From Aradus depressus (lineage: Eukaryota > Arthropoda > Insecta > Hemiptera > Aradidae): a stretch of 64,000 bases of DNA. The position numbers and the translations under genes are program-made. Every line of letters starts with the position of its first letter. Positions within the stretch are counted from its first letter, which is position 1. A model generated the notes under the pieces. That model was not told the DNA's origin. It worked only from the letters and a program-made list of their open reading frames with translations, and ran no database searches. The DNA lies in assembly GCA_963662175.1 (NCBI GenBank), contig OY759217.1:48708108-48772107 (forward strand), in the 5' to 3' direction. Of the stretch, positions 10,055 to 20,218 are shown piece after piece.

Positions 10055-11625
10055 ACCTTTGTCAGAGACCCAGCAGAAGACAAGGTTCCAAGAAGTAATG
10101 GACAGGATGGTAACCTATAGAGAGCATCTAGTTAGTTACCTCCAGCTAATGTGTCCAAGTACCTTTGTCACAGACCCAGCAGAAGACAAGGTTCCAAGAA
10201 GTAATGGACAGGATGGTAACCTATAGAGAGCATCTTGTTAGTTACCTCCAGCTAATGTGTCCAAGTACCTTTGTCACAGACCTAGCAGAAGACAAGGTTC
10301 CAAGAAGTAATGGACAGGATGGTAACCTATAGAGAGCATCTTGTTAGTTACCTCCAGCTAATGTGTCCAAGTACCTTTGTCACAGACCTAGCAGAAGACA
10401 AGGTTCCAAGAAGTAATGGACAGGATGGTAACCTATAGAGAGCATCTTGTTAGTTACCTCCAGCTAATGTGTCCAAGTACCTTTGTCACAGACCCAGCAG
10501 AAGACAAGGTTCCAAGAAGTAATGAACAGGATGGTAACCTATAGAGAGCATCTTGTTAGTTACCTCCAGCTAATGTGTCCAAGTACCTTTGTCACAGACC
10601 CAGCAGAAGACAAGGTTCCAAGAAGTAATGGACAGGATGGTAACCTATAGAGAGCATCTTGTTAGTTACCTCCAGCTAATGTGTCCAAGTACCTTTGTCA
10701 CAGACCCAGCAGAAGACAAGGTTCCAAGAAGTAATGAACAGGATGGTAACCTATAGAGAGCATCTTGTTAGTTACCTCCAGCTAATGTGTCCAAGTACCT
10801 TTGTCACAGACCCAGCAGAAGACAAGGTTCCAAGAAGTAATGGACAGGATGGTAACCTATAGAGAGCATCTTGTTAGTTACCTCCAGCTAATGTGTCCAA
10901 GTACCTTTGTCACAGACCCAGCAGAAGACAAGGTTCCAAGAAGTAATGGACAGGATGGTAACCTATAGAGAGCATCTTGTTAGTTACCTCCAGCTAATGT
11001 GTCCAAGTACCTTTGTCACAGACCTAGCAGAAGACAAGGTTCCAAGAAGTAATGGACAGGATGGTAACCTATAGAGAGCATCTTGTTAGTTACCTCCAGC
11101 TAATGTGTCCAAGTACCTTTGTCACAGACCCAGCAGAAGACAAGGTTCCAAGAAGTAATGAACAGGATGGTAACCTATAGAGAGCATCTTGTTAGTTACC
11201 TCCAGCTAATGTGTCCAAGTACCTTTGTCACAGACCCAGCAGAAGACAAGGTTCCAAGAAGTAATGGACAGGATGGTAACCTATAGAGAGCATCTTGTTA
11301 GTTACCTCCAGCTAATGTGTCCAAGTACCTTTGTCACAGACCCAGCAGAAGACAAGGTTCCAAGAAGTAATGGACAGGATGGTAACCTATAGAGAGCATC
11401 TTGTTAGTTACCTCCAGCTAATGTGTCCAAGTACCTTTGTCACAGACCCAGCAGAAGACAAGGTTCCAAGAAGTAATGGACAGGATGGTAACCTATAGAG
11501 AGCATCTTGTTAGTTACCTCCAGCTAATGTGTCCATGTACCTTTGTCAGAGACCCAGCAGAAGACAAGGTTCCAAGAAGTAATGGACAGGATGGTAACCT
11601 ATAGAGAGCATCTTGTTAGTTACCT
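10055..11625 (+). repeat. 106-bp satellite, about 14.8 copies
   Basis: Units start at 10055 and every 106 bases to 11539 (acctttgtcacagaccc ... gctaatgtgtccaagt). The spacing is constant and units differ by one to three bases. Recurrent variants are gaccTagc (units at 10267, 10373, 11009) and aatgAacagg (10479, 10691, 11115). Both edge units carry tcagagacc where all inner units have tcacagacc. No long reading frame crosses the array. The high identity suggests recent expansion or homogenisation. Confidence 0.97.
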
Positions 11626-11792
11626 CGGGGTACGGGAAGTACATAGCTGGCTTTTTTGTTAAATTGGCTAAAATGAAGAATGTGTGTAAGTGCTGGAAAG
11701 GCTGGAATTAATAATGAGCTCTGCTGGAACAAGTTCAGCATTGCTTGACAATTTACACTCCAGGCTCAAGGGGGGAATTGAAAGTATTTGTA

Positions 11793-11905
11793 GTAAATAA
11801 ATAAAACAAACTTATTTTTGAAATATTGTCTATTCCACTAAAGATATAAATATATATAACTACCGGTTTCGGCCTTAAACCATCCTCAGGTCTAGTTATG
11901 AACTA
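11793..11905 (-). repeat. PLE-type end, left arm around the otopetrin exon
   Basis: About 110 bp that is the reverse complement of 12754-12868, with a few differences. It includes aataaaacaaacttattttt, tgtctattccac, a ccggtttcggcc block and a minus-strand hammerhead-like motif. Confidence 0.8.
11861..11889 (-). ncRNA. Hammerhead-like motif
   Basis: Minus strand: CTGAGGA, T, GGTT-taa-GGCC (G-U pairs), GAAA, then CCGGTA, so ACCGGT is palindromic and followed by A. CUGANGA is satisfied. Confidence 0.4.
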
Positions 11906-12111
11906 ACGCTAGCGCTTGGTGTGGCAATTATTGTAACTAAGAAGTGCTATTATCACTATTCAGAAGGCAGTACCTAATAATTATTATCCCATTTATACTT
12001 TAATTTCATTCAGATCCTTACTTTTATAGCAAATATTTATTTTGAGGGATTATTGTACTTTTTTTATATACTTGTTGATTTTTGAACACTTATGTCTTTT
12101 GTTGTGTGTAG

Positions 12112-12385
12112 GTCGTGTGTGACTCCGGAGCAGATCCGTAGAAAACCCGGCCGAGAGATAGTGACGTTCCTGCTGGGGACCAACCTGGCAATGTGGGCCA
12201 TCAACACACTGGAAAAGTTCCGTGCCGAGTCTCATCCCATCCAGTTACACTTCTACGGTCTCTGGGCTTGGACCATCATCACCCACGTCTCCATGCCACT
12301 TGCCATCTTCTACAGGTTCCACTCAACCGTTTGTCTTTGGGAGATATGGAAAAGGGCATACAAAATGAAACCAACCTATATGTAA
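12112..12385 (+). CDS. Otopetrin-family proton channel, last coding exon
   Basis: Otopetrins are plasma-membrane proton channels with twelve membrane helices. The exon follows an acceptor, cttttgttgtgtgtag, and begins in phase 2. It encodes 90 residues ending KMKPTYM, then TAA (12383-12385). Recognisable family sequence includes KPGREIVTFLL, NLAMWAINTLE, FYGLWAWTIITHVSMPLAIF and YRFHSTVCLWEIWK. These are the last two membrane helices and the conserved C-terminus. The frame is intact. No upstream otopetrin exons were found in the first 12 kb, so either the preceding intron is longer than that or this is a displaced exon. It lies between two inverted PLE-type ends (11793-11905 and 12754-12868). 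A candidate polyadenylation signal, aataaa, lies near 12553. Confidence 0.85.
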
Positions 12386-12639
12386 TCTCTACATAATCAG
12401 AAAAAATTAAACGATAATTAAACATTTTTGAAAACAGTATAATAATTTCTTTTAGCAATCGAGATAAAAATATATACACTGGGTTTTGCATCGGTGTGAT
12501 TATTGTTCACAACTTCTGAGTTGAGAAACACCGACATATCTAGGAAACTTTTAATAAATAAATTAAAAAAATGTTTTATTTAAAATACTGTCTATTCCAA
12601 AATGTCTATAGTACTTAGAAGTTCCTAAATCCTCTTACT

Positions 12640-12740
12640 GCATTTTGGGTCGATAAAATCATTATATCGGCAGTTAAGGTTTTTGAATTAAGCCCCTCCT
12701 CTGAACGCCCCCTTCCTTTCAGCCGATATTGCTAAAATTT
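12640..12740 (+). repeat. R1 body fragment
   Basis: gtcgataaaatcattatatc, ggcagttaaggtttttgaa and cagccgatattgct match the R1 body. It lies between the otopetrin exon and the right PLE-type arm. Confidence 0.6.
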
Positions 12741-12753
12741 AACAGGTTATGTC

Positions 12754-12868
12754 CTCTAGTTATGAACTAGACCTGACGATGGGTTTAAGGCCGAAACCAG
12801 TAGTTATATATATTTATATCTTTAGTGGAATAGACAATATTTCAAAAATAAGTTTGTTTTATTTATTT
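12754..12868 (+). repeat. PLE-type end, right arm around the otopetrin exon
   Basis: Inverted partner of 11793-11905. It contains a hammerhead-like motif at 12773-12802: CTGACGA, T, GGG..GGCC region, GAAA, CCAGTA. Confidence 0.8.
12773..12802 (+). ncRNA. Hammerhead-like motif
   Basis: CTGACGA, T, weak stem GGGTTTAAGGCC, GAAA, CCAGTA. The palindrome ACCGGT seen in the partner arm is changed to ACCAGT. Confidence 0.35.
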
Positions 12869-12940
12869 ATTACAAGTTTCCACAATATGTCCGCGTTCCT
12901 CAACTTAGAAGTATTTGAAGTGTTATAAACGTAACTAAAC

Positions 12941-12969
12941 CTGATGATGGTACAATGCCGAAACCAGTA
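12941..12969 (+). ncRNA. Hammerhead-like motif, unpaired locus
   Basis: CTGATGA, T, GG-tacaatg-CC, GAAA, CCAGTA. It belongs to a related but different PLE-type end (gttaatgtagaa downstream). No inverted partner was found nearby. Confidence 0.35.
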
Positions 12970-13241
12970 GTTAATGTAGAATTTTTTTATGGAATATAAT
13001 ATATTTTTTGATAATTTCCGCAAAATATCGGAGGTTGTCAACTTGAAGTATTTTTAATCAATGTTTAGTATTTTACATGCTTCTTTTTAAATACTATCTA
13101 TAATATATAAATATATGATATATAATTATTTTAAATGATTTTTTAAATACTATAAGTATTTTTTATATATTTTTCTAATATAGTGTTGAGCAGTAGACTG
13201 CTGTCATTCTTTTGTTCCCTCTGCCTTTACGATATATTTCT

Positions 13242-13243
<2 letters not shown>

Positions 13244-13283
<40 letters not shown>
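13244..13283. repeat. (TA)n microsatellite
   Basis: About 20 TA units immediately before a SINE head. Confidence 0.95.
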
Positions 13284-13285
<2 letters not shown>

Positions 13286-13286
<1 letters not shown>

Positions 13287-13372
13287 AGGGCGCCGGTAGC
13301 TCAGTGGTACGCGTGCTTGACTTCTGAGCTCAAGGTTGTGGGTTCGTAGCCCGACCGAGGCCCTTAGTTTAT
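13286..13372 (+). repeat. SINE head only
   Basis: Intact A box (tagctcagtggta) and B box (ggttcgtagcc), ending at ccttagttta. The same segment, from tgctt to gttta, recurs at 14207-14262, so the inverted-duplication arm 13386-14205 sits between two overlapping pieces of one SINE type. Confidence 0.85.
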
Positions 13373-13385
13373 TATATTATAACAC

Positions 13386-14205
13386 AAATATTCCCTGTTT
13401 ATATTCCGCCATTATTGTAAGACAGAAAATTATTGTTACGACCATGGCGTATCATTTGAGTACCACTTTCACAAAATATTCCCCCTACAAAAAAAAAAAA
13501 ACACAATAAAATGTAATCATGGAAGATCTCTTGACGGAACTGTGGACATTCATGAGAATTGTTCATTTTTCCTTCGGGAAATTGGCCCAAGAAAAAAGAG
13601 AGAACATTAAGGCGGTAGAGTTAATAACACGACTGGAGGCTGGAGGGGAGGACTTGTTGAAAATTTTCTCTAAGACAATAGAAGGTGAGTCTGTAATCCT
13701 GTTGGGCGAGGAAAGACTCCAAGAAGTGCCGCCAGGGGTGCGATTATGTGAGACAATATAACGGTATTGGGTGACCTCCCTAGAAAACAACCCCTGGGAA
13801 AAACACTTCTCTCAATATAATATGGAATAGTAGCAGGTTAATTCGGAGGTGACTTCAGGTCTTATAATGTAGGTCGTTCATTGTGACTTGAGGAAGAAGG
13901 TGTAGTCGCCGCGAAATGTTGTCTGAATGAATTGCCGAAAAATATGTGCTTATAGGCATCGAATCATATTTAAAATAGTTAATCGAAAATAATAAGCCAT
14001 TCTATTTACTAAGCCCCATCCCCTCTGGATTTTAATATTTTTTTCTCATTATTCAAAAATAATAAAATAACCTTGAAAAAAAATAGGTGTGCCTCACCCA
14101 CATAAGCGCACGATTGAAGTGAAACTTCTTTTGTCTTCATTAACCATGCGAAATAAATTAATAAAATAATTTTTATTATAAGTATTAACAATTTTGAATG
14201 ACGTG
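13386..14205 (+). repeat. Left arm of 3.3-kb inverted duplication
   Basis: Reverse complement of 15835-16651. The frames in the two arms are identical at protein level over their whole length (60, 75 and 80 codons), and I saw no base difference in the stretches compared. Contents: a polyA-like tract, the candidate ORF 13519-13761, and a motif gtgtagtcgccgcgaaatg near 13897 that resembles a degenerate PLE end. The inner edge joins a SINE. Confidence 0.85.
13519..13761 (+). CDS. Small ORF, possible CARD-like fragment (weak)
   Basis: 80 codons, with an exact second copy at 16274-16516 on the minus strand. Residues 26-60 (QEKRENIKAVELITRLEAGG, then EDLLKIFSKTIEG) resemble the last helices of caspase-recruitment domains, in which a basic helix is followed by L..L...G...L..F...L. 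The first half does not fit well. A good donor, aatagaag|gtgagt, occurs at about 13685, so a real exon might end there and the rest of the frame be intronic. No partner exon is seen. Alternatives are a transposon-encoded peptide or chance. Function unproven. Confidence 0.2.
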   Translation: MEDLLTELWTFMRIVHFSFGKLAQEKRENIKAVELITRLEAGGEDLLKIFSKTIEGESVILLGEERLQEVPPGVRLCETI

Positions 14206-14519
14206 CTTGCCTTCTGAGCTCAAGGTTGTGGGTTCGTAGCCCGACCGAGGCCCTTAGTTTATTTTATCTGGGAGGTAAAATAAACATAAGCACGCCGTCC
14301 TTCGGATGGGACGTTAAGCGATGGTCCCGAGCCTGTACGATGTCAGGTACTCGTTAAAGACCCCTACCCTAGATGAATAAAAATTTAGGGTAGGCAAAAT
14401 TTAGGACTCCCACAGTAGAGTCGGGCTCATGTCCACCAGAGTGACGAAAGAGCGCTCTGGTAGTAGGCGATATGACCTCGTAGTTAAAGCCCGGGCATGA
14501 GTCATAAAACCTAACCTAA
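14206..14519 (+). mobile_element. SINE copy, TTAGG-type tail
   Basis: Lacks the A box, begins in tgcttgccttctgag, and runs to aaaacctaacctaaccta. It is close to the young copies. At its 5' edge it is fused to the inverted-duplication arm, in the same place as its counterpart at 15525-15834. Confidence 0.9.
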
Positions 14520-15524
14520 CCTATATATATATTTGAAATACCGTGGTGTAATGTTTACCGATAATCCGACGATATTATCACGGAAAAAATTCTAGTGGGG
14601 CTAAATTATTAATAAAATGAAACCTAGAGCTATGTATGTAATGGGAAATTGAAAATTTAGGAGCGCAAAAGAGCCTATTTCCTGAGTCAGCTTATAGAAA
14701 GAGGCTCTTCTCTTACGGCACACCTTAAATTCGTTATTCGACATTCGACCTACATGTTTTTCATATTTCATTTTTTCATCAGGTTCTTGTTACGTGTTTC
14801 CATCATGTATGTCTGTCCAAATGTAAGCCGATTTATTCACTTTTATCCTTATCTCCTCAAGTGTGAAGGAAAAAAGGTCGTCGGTGAATCACCGACATTG
14901 TACTTAACTTACCAATGTGGTTATGGTGGGAGAGTGAAAACGTACTTAATGTTGATCAATTTGAGCTGGGGAAGTACATAACCGCTGATTCACCGTATAT
15001 GAAACACTAGTTTTATATTGAGGTGAAACTTCTTTAGCGAGGCTAGAGTATCGGAATTACCTCGACATAAATAATCAAACATGAAACATTCAGGAGAGGG
15101 GGATGAGTAGCGCATGCTTACAACTATGAGTTTAGGTCGGTGTCGATGCATCAGCTGTTGTGTGCTACATATTTGATAACGGTTTATGCGTTAAAATAAT
15201 ACGTTTGATTATTAATTTAATAAGTTTAGTTTAATTCTGAGTTAGTGTTAAATAGTTGAAAATGCCAAAAACATCAATGGAACGTGTTCGACAATTCCGT
15301 GCAAGACAAAAGCAAATACAGCAAACAAGAAATAATTTTTAATAATTACGCTCCATTTATATTTTTTAATTTTTAAAATTAATTTAATTCAATTTACGCA
15401 TGTAAACTTGAAGGTACACGTGGAGGTATTAGGCCAGGTTCTGAACAACCCAGGGGGACAAAAAAAAACGACAAAAACAACAGCTGATCATTGTCGAGTA
15501 TATCGGTAACGTATTAAGTTAGTT
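14520..15524. other. Spacer of the inverted duplication
   Basis: About 1 kb between the two SINEs. It holds an R1 piece (14865-14995, with ggtgaatcaccg and rc ends) and a short ORF at 15262-15342. The rest is AT-rich and unique in the window. Confidence 0.6.
15262..15342 (+). pseudogene. Truncated basic ORF, transposon-like N-terminus
   Basis: A 26-residue frame, MPKTSMERVRQFRARQKQIQ and six more residues before TAA. Short basic MPKxSxERVRxFRAR starts are seen at the beginning of some insect transposon proteins; that is a memory-level resemblance only. Nothing downstream continues the frame. Confidence 0.25.
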
Positions 15525-15834
15525 AGTTATTATGACTCATGCCCGGGCTTTAACTACGAGGTCATGTCGCCTACTACCAGAGAGCTCTTTCGTCACTGGT
15601 GGACATGAGCCCGATTCTACTGTGGGAGTCCTAAATTTTGCCTACCCTAAATTTTTATTCACCTAGGGCAGGGGTCTTTAACGAGTACCTGACATCGTAC
15701 AGGCTCGGGACCATCGCTTAACATCCCATCCGAAGGACGGCGTGCTTAAGTTTATTTTACATCCCAGATAAAATAAACGAAGGGCCTCGGTCGGGTTTCG
15801 AACCCACGTTCTTGATGTCAGAAGGCAAGCACGT
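15525..15834 (-). mobile_element. SINE copy, TTAG-type tail
   Basis: Minus-oriented counterpart of 14206-14519. It begins gttagttagttattatgactc and differs from that copy at many positions (acatcc for acgtcc, gttcttgatgtc near the B box, gaga for gagc). The adjacent arm shows no comparable divergence. Confidence 0.9.
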
Positions 15835-16651
15835 CATTCAAAATTGTTAATACTTATAATAAAAATTATTTTATTAATTTATTTCGCATGGTTAATGAAG
15901 ACAAAAGAAGTTTCACTTCAATCGTGCGCTTATGTGGGTGAGGCACACCTATTTTTTTTCAAGGTTATTTTATTATTTTTGAATAATGAGAAAAAAATAT
16001 TAAAATCCAGAGGGGATGGGGCTTAGTAAATAGAATGGCTTATTATTTTCGATTAACTATTTTAAATATGATTCGATGCCTATAAGCACATATTTTTCGG
16101 CAATTCATTCAGACAACATTTCGCGGCGACTACACCTTCTTCCTCAAGTCACAATGAACGACCTACATTATAAGACCTGAAGTCACCTCCGAATTAACCT
16201 GCTACTATTCCATATTATATTGAGAGAAGTGTTTTTCCCAGGGGTTGTTTTCTAGGGAGGTCACCCAATACCGTTATATTGTCTCACATAATCGCACCCC
16301 TGGCGGCACTTCTTGGAGTCTTTCCTCGCCCAACAGGATTACAGACTCACCTTCTATTGTCTTAGAGAAAATTTTCAACAAGTCCTCCCCTCCAGCCTCC
16401 AGTCGTGTTATTAACTCTACCGCCTTAATGTTCTCTCTTTTTTCTTGGGCCAATTTCCCGAAGGAAAAATGAACAATTCTCATGAATGTCCACAGTTCCG
16501 TCAAGAGATCTTCCATGATTACATTTTATTGTGTTTTTTTTTTTTTTGTAGGGGGAATATTTTGTGAAAGTGGTACTCAAATGATACGCCATGGTCGTAA
16601 CAATAATTTTCTGTCTTACAATAATGGCGGAATATAAACAGGGAATATTTG
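15835..16651 (-). repeat. Right arm of 3.3-kb inverted duplication
   Basis: Mirror of 13386-14205. The outer edge is at gggaatatt|tggttc. It carries the second copy of the candidate small ORF (16274-16516, minus). Confidence 0.85.
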
Positions 16652-16689
16652 GTTCAATATCTTGTTTCGGGGGATGAAGGGAAGATCAG

Positions 16690-17110
16690 CAATGTCGGTG
16701 AATCATCTGCAATGATTCCCCTGCACGAATCAATCAACTAAGAATTGCTCTCCCTCTAACACATTTTGACTAAAAATCGATAGTTGACTTATGAATCCTC
16801 ATAATGAATTTCATATCGATAAAATCATTACTTCAGCGGTTATTGTTTTTTTGAGTTAAGGGCTCCCTCTTCTTTTTGACCAATTTGGCTGAAAAACAAT
16901 AAGTAGCGTCCTAAGGGATATATTAATTTTATTTGGAGTTATCGTGTTCACAGATAAACACTGATAGACAGATTTTTTTTTTTTTTTTTAAATTTTTGGA
17001 ATCAGGTAGTCGGAAAACATGAAATATCTGTGAGAACTCGAAATTAAATGTAAGACCGATTAAATAATTTTCTGTAGGTATACTTTGTACGACTGCTGAG
17101 GAAGTAAAAT
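16690..17110 (+). mobile_element. R1 copy
   Basis: Near complete in plus orientation: ggtgaatcat, ctctccctctaacac, gatagttgacttatg, one body unit, a poly-T run, ggaaaacatgaaat, and the terminal block ending ctgaggaagtaaaatg. Confidence 0.7.
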
Positions 17111-17319
17111 GTCAAAACGAGAAAATGCTCTCTTGTCTGGGAAAAGCTACTTTGATTTTTCATCAATAGATTTTGTCTGGGAAATTCACTTTCGCATTGC
17201 ATCATTTTTCAAATAGAGTCGAATTTCAAAAGTTCTGTGTCATCTTCAGTGGTATATTGTGCTCTATTTTAGTACTCGAATACTGATTCTGTGTGAAAAA
17301 CGAAGCATTGGGATGACAT

Positions 17320-17410
17320 TCTACTTTCTCAGCTACACGAATTATAAACGATGTTTTATAATCGGTCAGAAATTCGATGTTAAGTTTTCACTAGAATTTC
17401 ATTATTCAAA
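17320..17410 (-). repeat. R1 terminal repeat, left-end form
   Basis: cattctactttctcagctac..gtcagaaattcgatg is the reverse complement of the R1 tail. It shows that the terminal block extends to cattttacttccccag. Confidence 0.6.
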
Positions 17411-17550
17411 GTAAGAATAAAAAAGTTGCTTCTCTGGGTGTGTGTGAGGGCCTCTCAACACAACACGAATATATTGAAAAGAAATTTTACATGTTTCTCC
17501 AGAAGCTCTTATGAACGACACCTATTGATTTCCAGTCATATTGGTGGAAG

Positions 17551-17567
17551 GAGGGGGGGGGGGGGGG
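17551..17567 (+). repeat. Poly-G run
   Basis: An essentially uninterrupted G tract of about 17 bases. Confidence 0.9.
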
Positions 17568-17597
17568 CACAACCCTGATTTTAGTATGAAGTTATAA

Positions 17598-17825
17598 CTG
17601 GACTTTCTTATACCAACCACTTTTGTACAGATCTCCCCCTCCCTTTCGCCTGATACTGACATTACTGGGTACGACAGTCACTCTCTGAATTAGGTACGCA
17701 ATACAATGAAACATAGAAAACCACTGACGTCAATACATTACCTACATATATCCAGTAATGCCAGTATGAAATAAAGAGAGAAGGGAGATCTGTAAAAATG
17801 TGGTTGGTATAAGAAAGTCCTGTTA
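17598..17825. mobile_element. R3 foldback MITE
   Basis: Arms of about 70 bp (ggactttcttataccaacca at the left, its reverse complement at the right) enclose a short centre with gaattaggtacgcaatacaa. A second copy of R3 at 25690-26400 is split by the PLE at 25747-26274. Confidence 0.65.
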
Positions 17826-17869
17826 TTCTTTTGAACTTCTCACGCACGTTTTAGTATCTATTGAAATTT

Positions 17870-18300
17870 TTGTTTTAGATGAAAAAAGTGTTCGGTGAAT
17901 CACCGGCAATCTACTTCCCCAGAACGAATTAATCAATTAACTTTTGGGTCCCCCACGAAAATCAGTCGACCTTTTGCCTCCCTCTGATCTCCCTCCCCTT
18001 TCCTTGCCTTGGGTTTTTAAATTCACAAATGAAATTTTTTGTCGATACATTCATTACAACGGCATTTATTTGAGTTATGTCTCTCTCCTAATCTCTCCCC
18101 TATGATCGATTTGGCTGAAAAAAAAAAATAGGTGTCAAAATAGACGCAAACACAGACACAAGGCAAACATACGGACAGCCCTTTTATTTTTCATATTTGG
18201 AATCGGATTTGGAGTTCGGAAAACATGAAATTCCGTTGAAAAATCCGAATCGAATTTTTGACCGATTATATAATTTCCCCTATATCTCGGGAAGTAAAAA
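17870..18300 (+). mobile_element. R1 copy, plus orientation
   Basis: Begins ggtgaatcaccggcaat, then cttccccagaacgaattaat, body, cacagacacaagg, atttggaatcggat, ggaaaacatgaaattccgtt and the end block atatctcgggaagtaaaaag. It has one body unit and part of a second. Confidence 0.75.
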
Positions 18301-18837
18301 GAGGGAGAAAGCCTCATTGTGAAGGATGGATGATTTGCGGAGCATTCACCTACAACCTAATGCTAGGTTTGAGGGCATTAGCCTGCTTTAAATGAACCTA
18401 CTGCAGGCTTACATATTTCATAATAATCAGGGGCGTGAAAGCCCCCCCCCTCCCCCAAAAAAAAGTGCCATTGTATCCATTGTGGGAAAATGCTAATTCC
18501 AACATTTTATCACCTCTCTACACATTTGTCGGGTCATTACCCCGCCAACGAGAGGACAGTTGGCTTGTCCTCTCCTCAGCTCCCCTGCGTTCCATTAAAA
18601 CTTTGATTCGAATTAACTGATCTCATGTTATATACGATTCCTGCTCTTCTCATGATCAAATTCACCAATGTGCCCCTTAAATTCAAAACTTGCTCACTAT
18701 TCATTCGTAGATGTTCACAACGATGTATAGGAGAAGTTATGTAATCAGTTGGAAATTCCATCTTGAGTTTTCACCAGAGTTTCGTGTTCTCTGACCCTCT
18801 GATTCCAAAAACAAAATTAAAAAATGTCCTGTCTGTA

Positions 18838-18940
18838 TATCTATGAACTCTATGTGTAACTATGAACTGTATGTGTAACTATGAACTGTATGTGTATCTA
18901 TGAACTGTATGTGTATCTATGAACTGTATGTGTATCAATG
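18838..18940 (+). repeat. 18-bp tandem array, about 6 copies
   Basis: Units of tctatgaactgtatgtgt, with aac/atc variants. The unit is an expanded piece of the R1 body (tctatgaaca..). Confidence 0.9.
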
Positions 18941-19053
18941 AACACGATAACATCCAAAAGAATATATATTTCGACACGAAATTGTATATGTGTATCCGGG
19001 AACCCCATACGAACAGAAGAGAGGTTTGTTTAGTATATATAAACCCGAATATA

Positions 19054-19730
19054 CAGTAGAACCTCTATAAGTCGAACATCAAGGGAGACGCCAAAAAATT
19101 CGAGTTATAAAGTTTGCGACTTATAGAGGATTTCGACTTAGGCGGATTTTGATTCGACTTGTAGAGGTTAAGATTCATTCTAACTAATTTTGAGTTAGAG
19201 AGGTGAAATAAATAAAAATTCAAGTTACAGTGGTAACAAACATATTTATATTTATTATAAATCAACATTATTTCAAAACATCCTTAAAATAAAAAATACG
19301 TAGTATATGTAGGTATTAAAAAAAGTCAGTAATTTTTTTTTGCTTTAGATAATTGGTAATCCTATTTATTGTATACTCCTAAATTGTTTTCTAAGAAACA
19401 ATGGTGTACATTGTCGGCAAATTCTTAAAGTTGGTAACTTATTTTTCTTCGAGCTATAGAGGTAATAAGTTTCAAATAATCGAGTTGTAAAGGTTGTAAA
19501 ATAAAACATAACTATGTTCGAGATACAGAGGTCCAATTTATTTTTTCGAGTTATAGAGGGAAAATATGTACCAAAATGGCTTGTAGGAACTCACTGATTA
19601 TTTCGACTAATAGAGGGTTGAGATTTCGAGTAATGGACGTTTTGGGGCTTGAAGGGAAAGGAACAAAACTTTTTTTCGAGTTTTGGGAAGTTTTCGACTT
19701 ATCGAGGTTTGACTTAAAGAGGTTCTACTG
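19054..19730. mobile_element. pogo-type MITE (677 bp)
   Basis: Starts CAGTAGAACCTCTATAAGTC and ends with its imperfect inverse (gacttaaagaggttctactg). It is flanked by TA at 19052-19053 and 19731-19732. Multiple internal cgagttatagagg-like motifs are spread through it. No transposase frame. The CAGTAGAACCTC-type ends and TA duplication fit pogo/Tigger-group Tc1-mariner elements. Confidence 0.85.
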
Positions 19731-20218
19731 TAGTATGATGATTCAGAAGCTCCTGAGTAAGATGTCTATTGATTCTGGAGTGTCTATGAACACAATAACA
19801 CCTGAAAGAATGTATATATCGACATGAATTTTATCCGGGAACCCCATAAAAACGACCAGAAGAAGGGTATGCATCATATGTATCAACCAGAGTTTAGTAC
19901 TCGTATGTAGATTCAAAAGCCCCTGATAGAGTCACCTATTGTTTACCAACCAAATCTGAGAATTGGCTTCAGAGACAGAGCGAAAATTTAGATTATTAAT
20001 TCATGCTGGGGAAGTACATTACTGGTGATCAGCAGACGACTTTTTTTTATAGGTTTTTTCTCTTAAGAAAAAACTATGACCTATCTTCATTATTTCAATT
20101 TTATTTTTTACCTCTAGCTAATGGATGGGTGCAGGAGTCCTACTGGTGCTGTCCTCGTCGAGTTTCTTATATTTTTTTATTTTATGGTTTATTTTTATTC
20201 ATTTACCAACATTTATTT

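Larger units (their letters stand above)
18720..20040 (-). mobile_element. R1 copy, minus orientation, split by a pogo-type MITE
   Basis: Starts with the terminal block (gatgtataggagaagttatg) and runs in minus orientation through gaacacgataac and ccgggaaccccata to ggggaagtacatta at 20010. The MITE at 19054-19730 and a short 18-bp array interrupt it. Confidence 0.7.

Noticed and set aside
10055..11625. CRISPR-like array
   Set aside because: Units are contiguous 106-bp tandem repeats with no unique spacers, in a eukaryotic context.
13286..13372. Apparent tRNA gene (A box and B box present)
   Set aside because: The head continues into the same SINE body or is truncated as other copies are. No complete cloverleaf with an acceptor stem could be drawn, and many copies share it.
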